Positions 6,846 to 14,250 of a stretch of 32,483 nt of DNA are shown here, one piece after another (positions within the stretch are counted from its first letter, which is position 1; every line of letters begins with the position of its first letter). The notes beneath the pieces were generated by a model. The model did not search any database, was not told the DNA's origin, and worked only from the letters and a program-made list of their open reading frames with translations. The position numbers and the translations under genes are program-made. Source of the DNA: Pirellulales bacterium (lineage in GTDB: Bacteria; Planctomycetota; Planctomycetia; Pirellulales; UBA1268); assembly GCA_029246985.1 (NCBI GenBank), contig JAQWMC010000147.1, positions 1-32,483 of the forward strand. Direction: 5' to 3'.

Positions 6846-8383
6846 TGTTTCCCTGTATTCAGGACGCCATTGTTTTTGAGCCGTTCGATCGTCATCTCGA
6901 TTGCTACGATGAGCCCTTTGGCTTTGTTAAGAGTCTCTTCAAATTCTTTTTCAGGTTGACTGTCTGCAACAATTCCGGCCCCCGATTGAACATGGGCATT
7001 GCCTTGGGTGATGACGATTGTGCGGAGAGCAATACAGGTGTCCATTGAGCCGCAAAAATCAATATAGCCAACAGCGCCAGCATAGGGGCCTCGCTTGTTC
7101 GGCTCGAGTTCATCAATGATCTCCATTGCACGGATCTTTGGTGCTCCAGATACAGTGCCGGCGGGTAAACACGCCCGCAGTGCGTCGAAAGCTGTAGCCT
7201 CCGGTAGTAGTTTGCCATTGACGTTGCTCGTTATATGCATGACGTGGCTGTATCGCTCAATAGTCATGATGTCACTGAGTTCCACGGAGCCAATTTCTGA
7301 GACTCGTCCGACATCATTTCGACCGAGATCAATGAGCATGACATGCTCCGCACGTTCTTTTGGATCTGCTAGCAGCCCATCAGCAAGTTTAGCATCTTCT
7401 TCAATGGTTGCTCCACGCGGCCGAGTGCCTGCGAGAGGCCTTACTGTGACTTTCCTGTCCATAACACGAACCATAATCTCGGGTGAACTCCCGACAAGTG
7501 TTGCCGATGGTGTGCGGAGGCAGAACATGAACGGACTTGGATTAACAACACGAAGTGTCCGATAGAGTTCAAGGGGTGAGACATCAAATGGTATTGAGAG
7601 CCGACGGCTTAACACTACCTGAAAGATGTCGCCAGCATGAATGTAGTCGACTGCTTTCCCAACAGCTTCTAAATAGTCGTCACGACTTCGATTAGCAGTG
7701 ATGGTCTCCTGAGTAAGTTGGCTTGGGCTGTTAAGTGAGCTTATGTCATGGAGAGGTGGCCAGCCACAATCCTGCTTGAGCTTTTCGATGGTCTGATCCA
7801 CACACGTCTTTGCAGATTCATAAGCTGATTCGATGGCTTCGGGTGATTTCTCAGCAGTTTTTGCCAAGGCGACGACGTCAATAGATTTTGAAACATGATC
7901 AAAAACAACGAGTTGATCATAAAGTGCAAAATAAATGTCAGGCAAGCCGAGGTCATCCGGAGGTGTATGTGGAAGATGCTCTGCATATCGAATAGCATCG
8001 TACGCCGCATAGCCAATCGCACCGCTTGTAAACGGGGGCAGTTCATCGAGACGGGCTGGTCGAAACTGATCCATTTGCCTCTCGAGTTCGGCTAATGGAT
8101 CATCGACCTGTAGGTTCTCATCGGGCAGCCCTTCGCGTCGAATTGTTATGGTTGACCCGTGGGCCTCAAATTGTAGAAATGGCTTGGAACCGAGGAAACT
8201 GTACCGTCCGACTTTTTCCCCCCCAATAACACTTTCAAAGAGGCATCCGTCTGATCCAGTATCGATACGAGCAAAAGCCGACAAGGGCGTTAGGGCGTCG
8301 GCAAAAATGCGTCGACAGACCGGAATGAGAGTTTCTCGTTGGGCTAACTCTGAGAAATGCTTGAAGTTCGGGAAATGGTTCAT
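6842..8383 (-). CDS. trpE: Anthranilate synthase component I
   Basis: TrpE makes anthranilate from chorismate, the first committed step of tryptophan synthesis, using ammonia supplied by a TrpG subunit that is not in this window. The 513-aa protein has the chorismate-binding motifs: FQVVLSRRLSIPFD, IDLGRNDVGRV, GTVSGAPKIRAMEII, and GPYAGAVGYIDF. It ends with the GAGIVADSQPEKEFEE region. The N-terminal domain has CLFESV where allosterically regulated TrpE proteins carry an LLES-type tryptophan-binding motif, so feedback inhibition is likely. No Shine-Dalgarno sits before the ATG, and I found no Trp-rich leader peptide. The ABC gene follows with a 4-nt overlap. Confidence 0.95.
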   Translation of the reverse strand: MNHFPNFKHFSELAQRETLIPVCRRIFADALTPLSAFARIDTGSDGCLFESVIGGEKVGRYSFLGSKPFLQFEAHGSTITIRREGLPDENLQVDDPLAELERQMDQFRPARLDELPPFTSGAIGYAAYDAIRYAEHLPHTPPDDLGLPDIYFALYDQLVVFDHVSKSIDVVALAKTAEKSPEAIESAYESAKTCVDQTIEKLKQDCGWPPLHDISSLNSPSQLTQETITANRSRDDYLEAVGKAVDYIHAGDIFQVVLSRRLSIPFDVSPLELYRTLRVVNPSPFMFCLRTPSATLVGSSPEIMVRVMDRKVTVRPLAGTRPRGATIEEDAKLADGLLADPKERAEHVMLIDLGRNDVGRVSEIGSVELSDIMTIERYSHVMHITSNVNGKLLPEATAFDALRACLPAGTVSGAPKIRAMEIIDELEPNKRGPYAGAVGYIDFCGSMDTCIALRTIVITQGNAHVQSGAGIVADSQPEKEFEETLNKAKGLIVAIEMTIERLKNNGVLNTGKQ

Positions 8384-8889
8384 GGGGGCCAGCGGCTAAT
8401 TGATTTCCACAAATTTTCAGTACGGTTTTTGTTCCTATTTGGGACTATGGCTTAGCTGGAGTCAATGGGGAGCAAGATTGCTTCATATGGTTGTATTGAT
8501 CTTCTTGAGAACCAACTTTGATGGTGAGTGAGTTTCATATGCTGAAACACCTGTTTTCCGGTGGTGTTTTTATAATTGCAGTCGGTTCCTTACTGGCACA
8601 GGCCTGGTCTATTCGCTTTTCGAGGTCGTCTCGCCAGAGGATTGAATGTTCGAGTGATTTGGCTCCAACGTCTTATTCCAACGAATTTTCGATTGGAATA
8701 GTGATAGTTTTCGCGGTTTATGGACGTTATTGGCTTCTGTACAAAAGCGTAATTTTTAGAGTGTTAGTGTGCTTTACACCGAGTACAGGTAACATTGTTT
8801 TAAGGAATGGCGAAGGGTTGCGATATCGTGTGAGGAAAACTCTCAGATATCGTTGCTGATATTTAGGAAGAGTGCTAAGGGGCGATATC
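8384..8889. other. Divergent intergenic region with a hairpin and a doubtful ORF
   Basis: About 500 AT-rich bases separate trpE (-) and mcsA (+) and must carry both promoters. A near-perfect stem is present at 8675-8699: ATTCCAACGAA pairs with TTCGATTGGAAT with a single bulged A. The tracked ORF at 8518-8859 would encode two hydrophobic segments, but it overlaps the hairpin, has irregular composition and no recognisable family. I do not call it a gene. Confidence 0.5.
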
Positions 8890-9435
8890 ATGCAGTGTCA
8901 GCAATGCGATAAACAGGCGATGTTTCACATTACAGAACTTGAGACTGGTGACGTTCGGGAACTACACCTATGTGAAGATCATGCGCGGGTGTATCTTAAC
9001 CAAGCTGAGGCTGATTCGCAGCAGGAAGACTCTGAGACCGCAGGTGGGCCTCTTGGTGTTGGGCAGACAGCAAAAGAACTTTCCGAGATTGACCAACGCG
9101 TATGTGATATGTGTGGCATTACATTCTTCGAGTTTCGGAACCAAGGAAGACTAGGGTGTCCTCACGATTACGTGCAGTTCGAGAATGAGCTCGAACCGCT
9201 GATTGCCAATATTCATGGAGAAGTGCAGCACCATGGTTGTCGACCAAATCGTGAGAAATCAGTTGGAGCAGAAGCTGTTCTGCCAGAATCGACGGAAGAA
9301 CTCACACGGGTTATAGGGATGAGAAAAGAAATTCGTGATGCGGTGGAAGGTGAAGACTATGAGAGCGCTGGAAAGCTACGAGATGATATTCAGAAGACTC
9401 TTCACAAGTGGCATGCAGAAAATTCAAAAAACTAA
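8890..9435 (+). CDS. mcsA: McsA-like zinc-binding activator of protein arginine kinase, UVR motif
   Basis: McsA binds zinc and activates the protein arginine kinase McsB. I chose the ATG at 8890 (AAGGGG, 7-nt spacer) over the GTG at 8872, giving 181 aa that begin MQCQQC. Two zinc-type half-site pairs are visible: CQQC with LCEDH, and CDMC with GCPHD. The second half of each pair thus has His rather than the second Cys of Bacillus McsA. A C-terminal UVR motif (RKEIRDAVEGEDYESAGKLRDDI) matches McsA and UvrB/UvrC. mcsB follows 91 bases downstream. The same family is sometimes annotated simply as UvrB/UvrC motif-containing protein. Confidence 0.88.
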   Translation: MQCQQCDKQAMFHITELETGDVRELHLCEDHARVYLNQAEADSQQEDSETAGGPLGVGQTAKELSEIDQRVCDMCGITFFEFRNQGRLGCPHDYVQFENELEPLIANIHGEVQHHGCRPNREKSVGAEAVLPESTEELTRVIGMRKEIRDAVEGEDYESAGKLRDDIQKTLHKWHAENSKN

Positions 9436-9526
9436 TTTTCTGTTTTTCACAGATAATGTCACATGCTCAGTGTGCATTCTGGCTCCGTTTAGATTTTTGA
9501 AAAAGGAATACTGATATAGTAAGCCC

Positions 9527-10594
9527 ATGAAATTTGAAGTTCTAAAAACATCTGTCGGTGAATGGCTTAAGGGCACTGGTCCCGAGTCAGATATTGTTAT
9601 GAGTAGCCGGGTTCGACTTGCACGGAATCTTGCGCACTATCCCTTCGTCGGTCGGGCCTCTGAGACAGAGCGCAGTGAAATAGAGTGTTTTCTTCGATCA
9701 CATCTGAAAAAAACGTCAGTCGGTTCACATCTGGAATATACGAATCTAGGTGGGCTTGAAGATCTTGATCGTCAATTTCTTGTCGAGCGGCAGCTGATCA
9801 GCAGGGAGCATGCAGATGCCACAGGTGCTCGTGGGGTGGCAATTGATCCTGCGGAGCAGGTCAGTCTGATGATCAATGAGGAAGATCATCTTCGAATTCA
9901 GTGCATACATAGTGGGTTGGATCTTGAGGCAGTCTGGGCGCAGATTCGTGGTGTCGACCAAGAAATTGAAGCTGTTGTTCCTTACGCTTTTCATGAGCAG
10001 TGGGGATATCTGACAGCATGTCCAACAAATGTTGGCACTGGAATACGGGTGAGCGTAATGCTTCACCTCCCTGCTCTTGTGATCACTCGGCAGATTGACA
10101 AGGTTTTTCGAAGCCTGCATAAAATTTCATTGGCTGTCCGAGGTCTGTATGGAGAGGGCTCACAGGCTTTTGGGGACTTCTACCAAATCTCAAACCAAAT
10201 AACACTTGGCCGCACGGAGGGTGAACTGATTGCCCAAGTCGCAGATGTTGTGCCTGTGCTGATTGATTATGAACGTCGTGCTCGGGAATTTCTTTTACAG
10301 GAAACAGAGCAGAACGTTCACGACCAGGTCAGCCGTGCCTTTGGGATTTTAAGAACAGCTCAGACGATCAGCGCTGAAGAAACAATGCAGCTCCTTTCGC
10401 GTGTTCGCATGGGAGTTTTGCTAGGGCTGGTAGATGATCTTCATGTGTCTGACGTCAATAAGTTACTTGTTCGCACCCAGCCAGCACACCTTCAAAAGAT
10501 GAGAGGTGTCGATCTCGATACAAAAGATCGAAACATCGAACGTGCACGATTCCTTCGGTCGTATTTTGAGTCAGGATCACCCGACGACAATTAG
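9527..10594 (+). CDS. mcsB: Protein arginine kinase McsB-like (ATP:guanido phosphotransferase)
   Basis: McsB phosphorylates arginines in proteins. In Bacillus, phosphoarginine marks proteins for ClpC-ClpP and inactivates the CtsR repressor. The 355-aa sequence has the phosphagen-kinase motifs SSRVRLARN (about 26-34), LVERQLISREHA, NEEDHLRIQ (about 117-125), CPTNVGTG with the reactive Cys at about 164, and RGLYGEGSQAFGDFYQISN. Length equals Bacillus McsB. The region after about residue 260 carries the C-terminal domain (QTISAEETMQLLSRVRMG) that distinguishes McsB from metazoan arginine kinases. It follows mcsA. Neither clpC nor ctsR is nearby, so the targets here are unknown. Confidence 0.92.
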   Translation: MKFEVLKTSVGEWLKGTGPESDIVMSSRVRLARNLAHYPFVGRASETERSEIECFLRSHLKKTSVGSHLEYTNLGGLEDLDRQFLVERQLISREHADATGARGVAIDPAEQVSLMINEEDHLRIQCIHSGLDLEAVWAQIRGVDQEIEAVVPYAFHEQWGYLTACPTNVGTGIRVSVMLHLPALVITRQIDKVFRSLHKISLAVRGLYGEGSQAFGDFYQISNQITLGRTEGELIAQVADVVPVLIDYERRAREFLLQETEQNVHDQVSRAFGILRTAQTISAEETMQLLSRVRMGVLLGLVDDLHVSDVNKLLVRTQPAHLQKMRGVDLDTKDRNIERARFLRSYFESGSPDDN

Positions 10595-10621
10595 ATATTC
10601 TTAGAGCACAATGAGAGTTTG

Positions 10622-10661
10622 TATCGTTTCTTAAATATTTCCGGTCATTCGGGAAACGATA
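10622..10661. terminator. Inverted repeat between convergent mcsB and coaD
   Basis: TATCGTTTC (10622-10630) and GAAACGATA (10653-10661) form a perfect 9-bp stem. The 22-base interior holds a smaller CCG/CGG pairing. It sits between the mcsB stop and the coaD stop. There is no U-tract, so termination is inferred from position only. Confidence 0.35.
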
Positions 10662-10665
10662 GATG

Positions 10666-11169
10666 CTAGGCGTCAGCCAGTTTTTCCCGAAGTGCGTCGA
10701 CCACTGCAGGAGGTACAAATTTTCCTAACGCAATGTCGTTTGCAAGAGGAGTAATTTGCTTCAGTAGCGAAGAAGAGATGTGAGAATATTGGGCGTCGGC
10801 CATCAGGAAGACAGTCTCGATTCCGGGGTCGAGCATTCGATTCGCAAGGGTCATCGTGAATTCTGCCTCAATGTCGGTCAGTGATCGAACACCGCGAAGA
10901 ACAACCTGAGCGTTCTGTTCGCGAACGAATGTCACAGATAGCCCGTGGAAGCGTCGAACAGTTACATTGTTCAAGTGAGCGACTGCTGCTTCTACGAGTT
11001 TGACCCGCTCTTCCTGATCAAAAAGAGGCTGTTTATCGGGGTTTATACCTACGCCAACGACAATATGGTTAAATATACGGCTTGCCCGCTCAATCACATC
11101 TAGGTGACCAAGCGTGATTGGATCAAAAGACCCTGTGTAAACGGCGACTTGACCATCATGAGGTGGCAC
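10666..11169 (-). CDS. coaD: Phosphopantetheine adenylyltransferase
   Basis: CoaD transfers AMP from ATP to 4'-phosphopantetheine, giving dephospho-CoA in coenzyme A synthesis. The 167-aa length is standard. The nucleotidyltransferase motif TGSFDPITLGHLDVIERA lies at about residues 12-29. Also present are GVGINPDKQPLF, VVLRGVRSLTDIEAE and the second nucleotide motif ISSSLLKQI. The start is a GTG preceded by GGAG at 9 nt; the only nearby ATG is out of frame. No other CoA gene is adjacent. Confidence 0.95.
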   Translation of the reverse strand: MPPHDGQVAVYTGSFDPITLGHLDVIERASRIFNHIVVGVGINPDKQPLFDQEERVKLVEAAVAHLNNVTVRRFHGLSVTFVREQNAQVVLRGVRSLTDIEAEFTMTLANRMLDPGIETVFLMADAQYSHISSSLLKQITPLANDIALGKFVPPAVVDALREKLADA

Positions 11170-11254
11170 GAAAAATTACTCCAAACAATGATTCGTGAGA
11201 GACGATAAAGATTCTGTTGGCTCCCTGTGAGTCACCAAGTATGGTATCTCAAAG

Positions 11255-11279
11255 AGAGATCTCAAGTGGAGAGATCTCT
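11255..11279. repeat. Strong hairpin upstream of the 62-aa membrane protein
   Basis: AGAGATCTC (11255-11263) and GAGATCTCT (11271-11279) form a perfect 9-bp stem with a 7-nt loop (AAGTGGA). Each arm also contains the palindrome GAGATCTC. A T-rich run (TTATTTTTTT) follows after about 6 bases. It lies between coaD (-) and the small ORF (+). It could be an operator, an mRNA leader structure, or an imperfect terminator. Confidence 0.5.
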
Positions 11280-11319
11280 GACGCTTATTTTTTTATAACT
11301 TTATGGAGGGTCTCACGGC

Positions 11320-11508
11320 GTGTCGAAGTCCGTTCCGTTTGTCGGCATGGTTGTTTCTGGGATCGTAGGCATCCTTTTTTTGGCTGATTTAGCGGTCGCA
11401 ATCCCATTTAGTCGGGTGAGCGTGCTTGCCGATGTTGGATTTATCTTTAGTAGTGGAATTTTGGCCTATTTGAGTTGGTCGACTTTGATGAGCAGGAAAG
11501 AAGAATAG
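11320..11508 (+). CDS. Small two-helix membrane protein, function unknown
   Basis: The product is 62 aa and starts with GTG, with GGAGGG placed 9 nt upstream. Two hydrophobic segments are visible, roughly residues 7-29 (FVGMVVSGIVGILFLADLAV) and 37-55 (ADVGFIFSSGILAYLSWS), followed by a charged tail, SRKEE. That gives a small integral membrane protein with a short hairpin topology. I do not recognise the family. A good ribosome site and the compact two-helix layout make it more credible than a random ORF. The 9-bp hairpin 40 bases upstream may belong to its leader. Confidence 0.55.
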   Translation: MSKSVPFVGMVVSGIVGILFLADLAVAIPFSRVSVLADVGFIFSSGILAYLSWSTLMSRKEE

Positions 11509-11536
11509 ATAGGCAGAATATCTGCTCGCCGTTGTT

Positions 11537-12226
11537 TTAGGCTGCTTTGAGTATGGAAGTAGGAACTGCTCTAGAACTAGTACTCGAAATAAATTCAGGT
11601 AGCTGGTCTAAACTTATCACCGTTACCGACTTCTTGGAAACGAGCTTGTGTATCCGTCTCGTTGCCCCGCAGAATTTTTTATGATCATAGGTGCCTTTTT
11701 CGGATGCAGCATCCCAAATCCGAAGAGTTCCTGGTCGTTCTCTCTTGCGTGCCATAGATGACCAAAGATTCTGAATTCGTCCTTGCTGTTTTGGGGTGTC
11801 ACGTGATACCTCCCACAGTCCCCATTGAACGTTCCGGCAGGGCCACCCCATAGGAGTTGGTCGTCGTGGAGATGATGTTGTGCTGTAGGACTGCGTAAGG
11901 ATTACTGAGATACCCTCTTCGACAAGCAGATCATGGTAATGAACCCGTCCGGCCTTTGGTGCGACTATCGTTTTGAGGTTCGGGAAACTGCGTCGTGCTG
12001 AATGGAGTTTCATGCGAAACCGGTGTTTCGAAGCGATATCTTTGAGATGCATCTCTAAACAAACAGTCTCGATAGCAAGGGGCATGTTTTCGAGTGTGTC
12101 TAATGTGCCGTACCAGGATATTGGAAACTCTCTGGTCTGAACGTCGACAACGGTCTCTAAATGTCTGTTATCGACGGGTACTGGTGCACAAACGATGTGC
12201 GTATCCGACAAACTTTGATACTCCAC
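11537..12226 (-). CDS. Hypothetical protein, possibly polysaccharide-deacetylase-like
   Basis: The product is 229 aa and starts with GTG preceded by GGAGG at about 6 nt, a strong ribosome site. I do not recognise it securely. The order of a short strand-helix repeat, a central PRRPTPMGWPCR motif with WGLWEV, and a C-terminal helix ending VTVISLDQLPEF resembles degenerate NodB/polysaccharide deacetylase folds. However, the usual metal-binding Asp-Asp and His-x3-His motifs are not evident. No signal peptide or membrane segment is seen. It stands alone between a small membrane protein and cobA-hemD. The C-terminus is rich in Ser. Confidence 0.6.
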   Translation of the reverse strand: MEYQSLSDTHIVCAPVPVDNRHLETVVDVQTREFPISWYGTLDTLENMPLAIETVCLEMHLKDIASKHRFRMKLHSARRSFPNLKTIVAPKAGRVHYHDLLVEEGISVILTQSYSTTSSPRRPTPMGWPCRNVQWGLWEVSRDTPKQQGRIQNLWSSMARKRERPGTLRIWDAASEKGTYDHKKFCGATRRIHKLVSKKSVTVISLDQLPEFISSTSSRAVPTSILKAA

Positions 12227-12378
12227 ACTGAACCTCCGTGGCGACTACACTCGGCTTGAGCCATAACTCTCTGACAGGGCCTAGAAACAAACCTCATTTT
12301 TCATGTGCACAAGCACACCCTTCTTTGACGGTATCGACGTAGATACAAGATCGCTTCAGCGATTCCCGCCTTTTCGGC

Positions 12379-14007
12379 TTATTCAGTCGGCACTGTTTTC
12401 CCTGCCGGAATTTCTTCACATGCCGGGGCTTCCACGTGGTTCTGTTGCCAGGACTCTATTGAATCCAAAAGTGACTCCATAGTGGCCTCAGTTGCTTCAA
12501 CTGTCGCTGGGTAGCCGAGTTCGGAGAGTTTCGAAGATGTGATTGGTGAAATACTCGCGATTTTCCATGTGAGGAGATGATCACCAAAGACATTTACAGC
12601 GGTTTCTGCAATAAATGAACTTGTCAGGAGAATCCAGCTAACGGGAAATTGTTGTATCATCCGGAGTGCTGTCTGTCGGTCTGATGAAGTGGGTTGACTC
12701 GCGTAAGCGGCTACCTGCCTGACTTCATGGCCAGCGGCTTCGAGTTCTCTGCGTAGAACGTCACGACCTCGTTCGGCTTGAATAAGAAGAAATCGCTGCC
12801 TCTTCCCCTCTTGGTTAAGAGCGTGTACGAATCCTTCAGAAAGAAACATGTCGGGGACAAGGTCGCAAACGAAGCCCTGCTCTTCAAGTGCTTTTTTTGT
12901 TGCAGGTCCAATGGCGGCAAGTTGCACACTTCCCAATGCACGTGGATCGAGTTCCTGTAGTCGCATCTGTCTGCAAAAGTGGTCAACGCCATTTACACTC
13001 GTAAAGACAACCCAGTCGAAAGACCATGCGTCATCGACAGCAGTTTGTAATTCCCTTGGGTCACTGGCTGGTACGATATCAACCAAGGGTAAGTGCATTG
13101 CCTCACCTCCTCGCTGGGTAATATCAGCAATAACTGGACCGGCCTGGCCTGCTGGACGGGTGACTAGAAGTCGGCATCCTTGCAACGGTGATACGTGTTT
13201 CTTTCGTTGAGGGATGCTCATTGGTGTTTCACCAATCATGGCAACTGCAGGTGAGGGGATTTTTGCTACATCAATGTCCAAAGCGCATGAGCCAAGAGTT
13301 GTCTGGATAATCCGCTGATCGGGCCAACTGCAGCGACTTACAAGTGTTACCGGTGTGTCTGGTGATCTTCCTGCTTTGAGGAGCGCGTTTGACCAGTGTT
13401 GAGCCTGTTCAACACCCATATAGATCACGATTGTTCCTTCTTGGACTGAAAGATTTTCATAATCAAGTGTTTCTTTTTTATTCTTGGCTTCGTGGCCCGT
13501 CACGATAGTAAGACTAGATGAGATACTACGTGACGTAAGTGGAGTCACTGCTGCCGCTGCCGCTGCGGTTGCAGATGTAATGCCGGGAATGATCTCAAAT
13601 GAAATAGAATGTTCGATAAGCGGTTCTATTTCTTCACGGAGTCTTGCGAAGATAGTAGGGTCACCTCCTTTTAGGCGGACGACGGTGTGACCGTTCGCGG
13701 CGCATTCTGCTAGGTAGGTTCCGAGCGTAAGGCCAGTATCCTTTTCCGAAGAGTGTTCCAGAATTTCAGACAGTAATATTTTCTGTGCACTGGGTTGAAT
13801 AATGTTGAGAACCGCGGGTGATACAAGTTGGTCATGGACAACAACATCGGCTTGCTCGAGTGCTCGGATTGCACGAACAGTCAGAAGGTCTGGCTGTCCT
13901 GGCCCTGCACCAACAAAGAGAACATGCCCACAGCGATGAGCATGGTCGACCACGCTTACACGAGGCGAATTGGTTTTGTTGTCAGGTGGATCAACAGGAC
14001 TTTTCAT
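12379..14007 (-). CDS. cobA-hemD: Fused uroporphyrinogen-III C-methyltransferase / uroporphyrinogen-III synthase
   Basis: Two tetrapyrrole enzymes are joined in one chain. The N-terminal half is SUMT: VLFVGAGPGQPDLLTVRA, VRLKGGDPTIFAR, a GITSATAAAA region and VTLVSRCSWPDQ. It methylates uroporphyrinogen III to precorrin-2 for siroheme or cobalamin. The second half from about residue 280 is HemD: GCRLLVTRPAGQAGP, VVFTSVNGVDHF and IGPATKKALEEQG. It closes the macrocycle of hydroxymethylbilane. I take the ATG at 14007 (MKSPVDPPD), 542 aa, because the longer GTG start at 14073 and the intermediate Met both lack a ribosome site. About 30 residues after the HemD core are unassigned. HemD is poorly conserved, but the fusion arrangement supports it. 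Confidence 0.93.
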   Translation of the reverse strand: MKSPVDPPDNKTNSPRVSVVDHAHRCGHVLFVGAGPGQPDLLTVRAIRALEQADVVVHDQLVSPAVLNIIQPSAQKILLSEILEHSSEKDTGLTLGTYLAECAANGHTVVRLKGGDPTIFARLREEIEPLIEHSISFEIIPGITSATAAAAAAVTPLTSRSISSSLTIVTGHEAKNKKETLDYENLSVQEGTIVIYMGVEQAQHWSNALLKAGRSPDTPVTLVSRCSWPDQRIIQTTLGSCALDIDVAKIPSPAVAMIGETPMSIPQRKKHVSPLQGCRLLVTRPAGQAGPVIADITQRGGEAMHLPLVDIVPASDPRELQTAVDDAWSFDWVVFTSVNGVDHFCRQMRLQELDPRALGSVQLAAIGPATKKALEEQGFVCDLVPDMFLSEGFVHALNQEGKRQRFLLIQAERGRDVLRRELEAAGHEVRQVAAYASQPTSSDRQTALRMIQQFPVSWILLTSSFIAETAVNVFGDHLLTWKIASISPITSSKLSELGYPATVEATEATMESLLDSIESWQQNHVEAPACEEIPAGKTVPTE

Positions 14008-14250
14008 CTGATACCTAGAAGTTTTTCTCTCCAGCATAACGAAGCAATTCGATTGAATGTGCGAATTAAGCACAAATATGTGCCCAGAGGAGTTGTTGTC
14101 GGGTGCCTTTGAATTAGGTCATTGAGAGAGGTAACCATTGCTGTTTCGTCCAAAAAGTGACATTCTTTTTTTTTAGGGTAACGAGTAAGTTTTGTTAGGA
14201 TTTTGGGGTCTGGTAGAACGATCATATCTTTTGTTCAATTTGTAGGAAGC

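Noticed and set aside
8384-8520. Possible trp attenuator before trpE
   Set aside because: The minus-strand leader contains no short ORF with clustered Trp codons and no terminator-like stem with a U-tract.
8518-8859. 113-aa ORF with two hydrophobic segments
   Set aside because: AT-rich, no recognisable family, overlaps a strong hairpin and has no good ribosome site at the first Met; more likely leader sequence of the divergent promoters.
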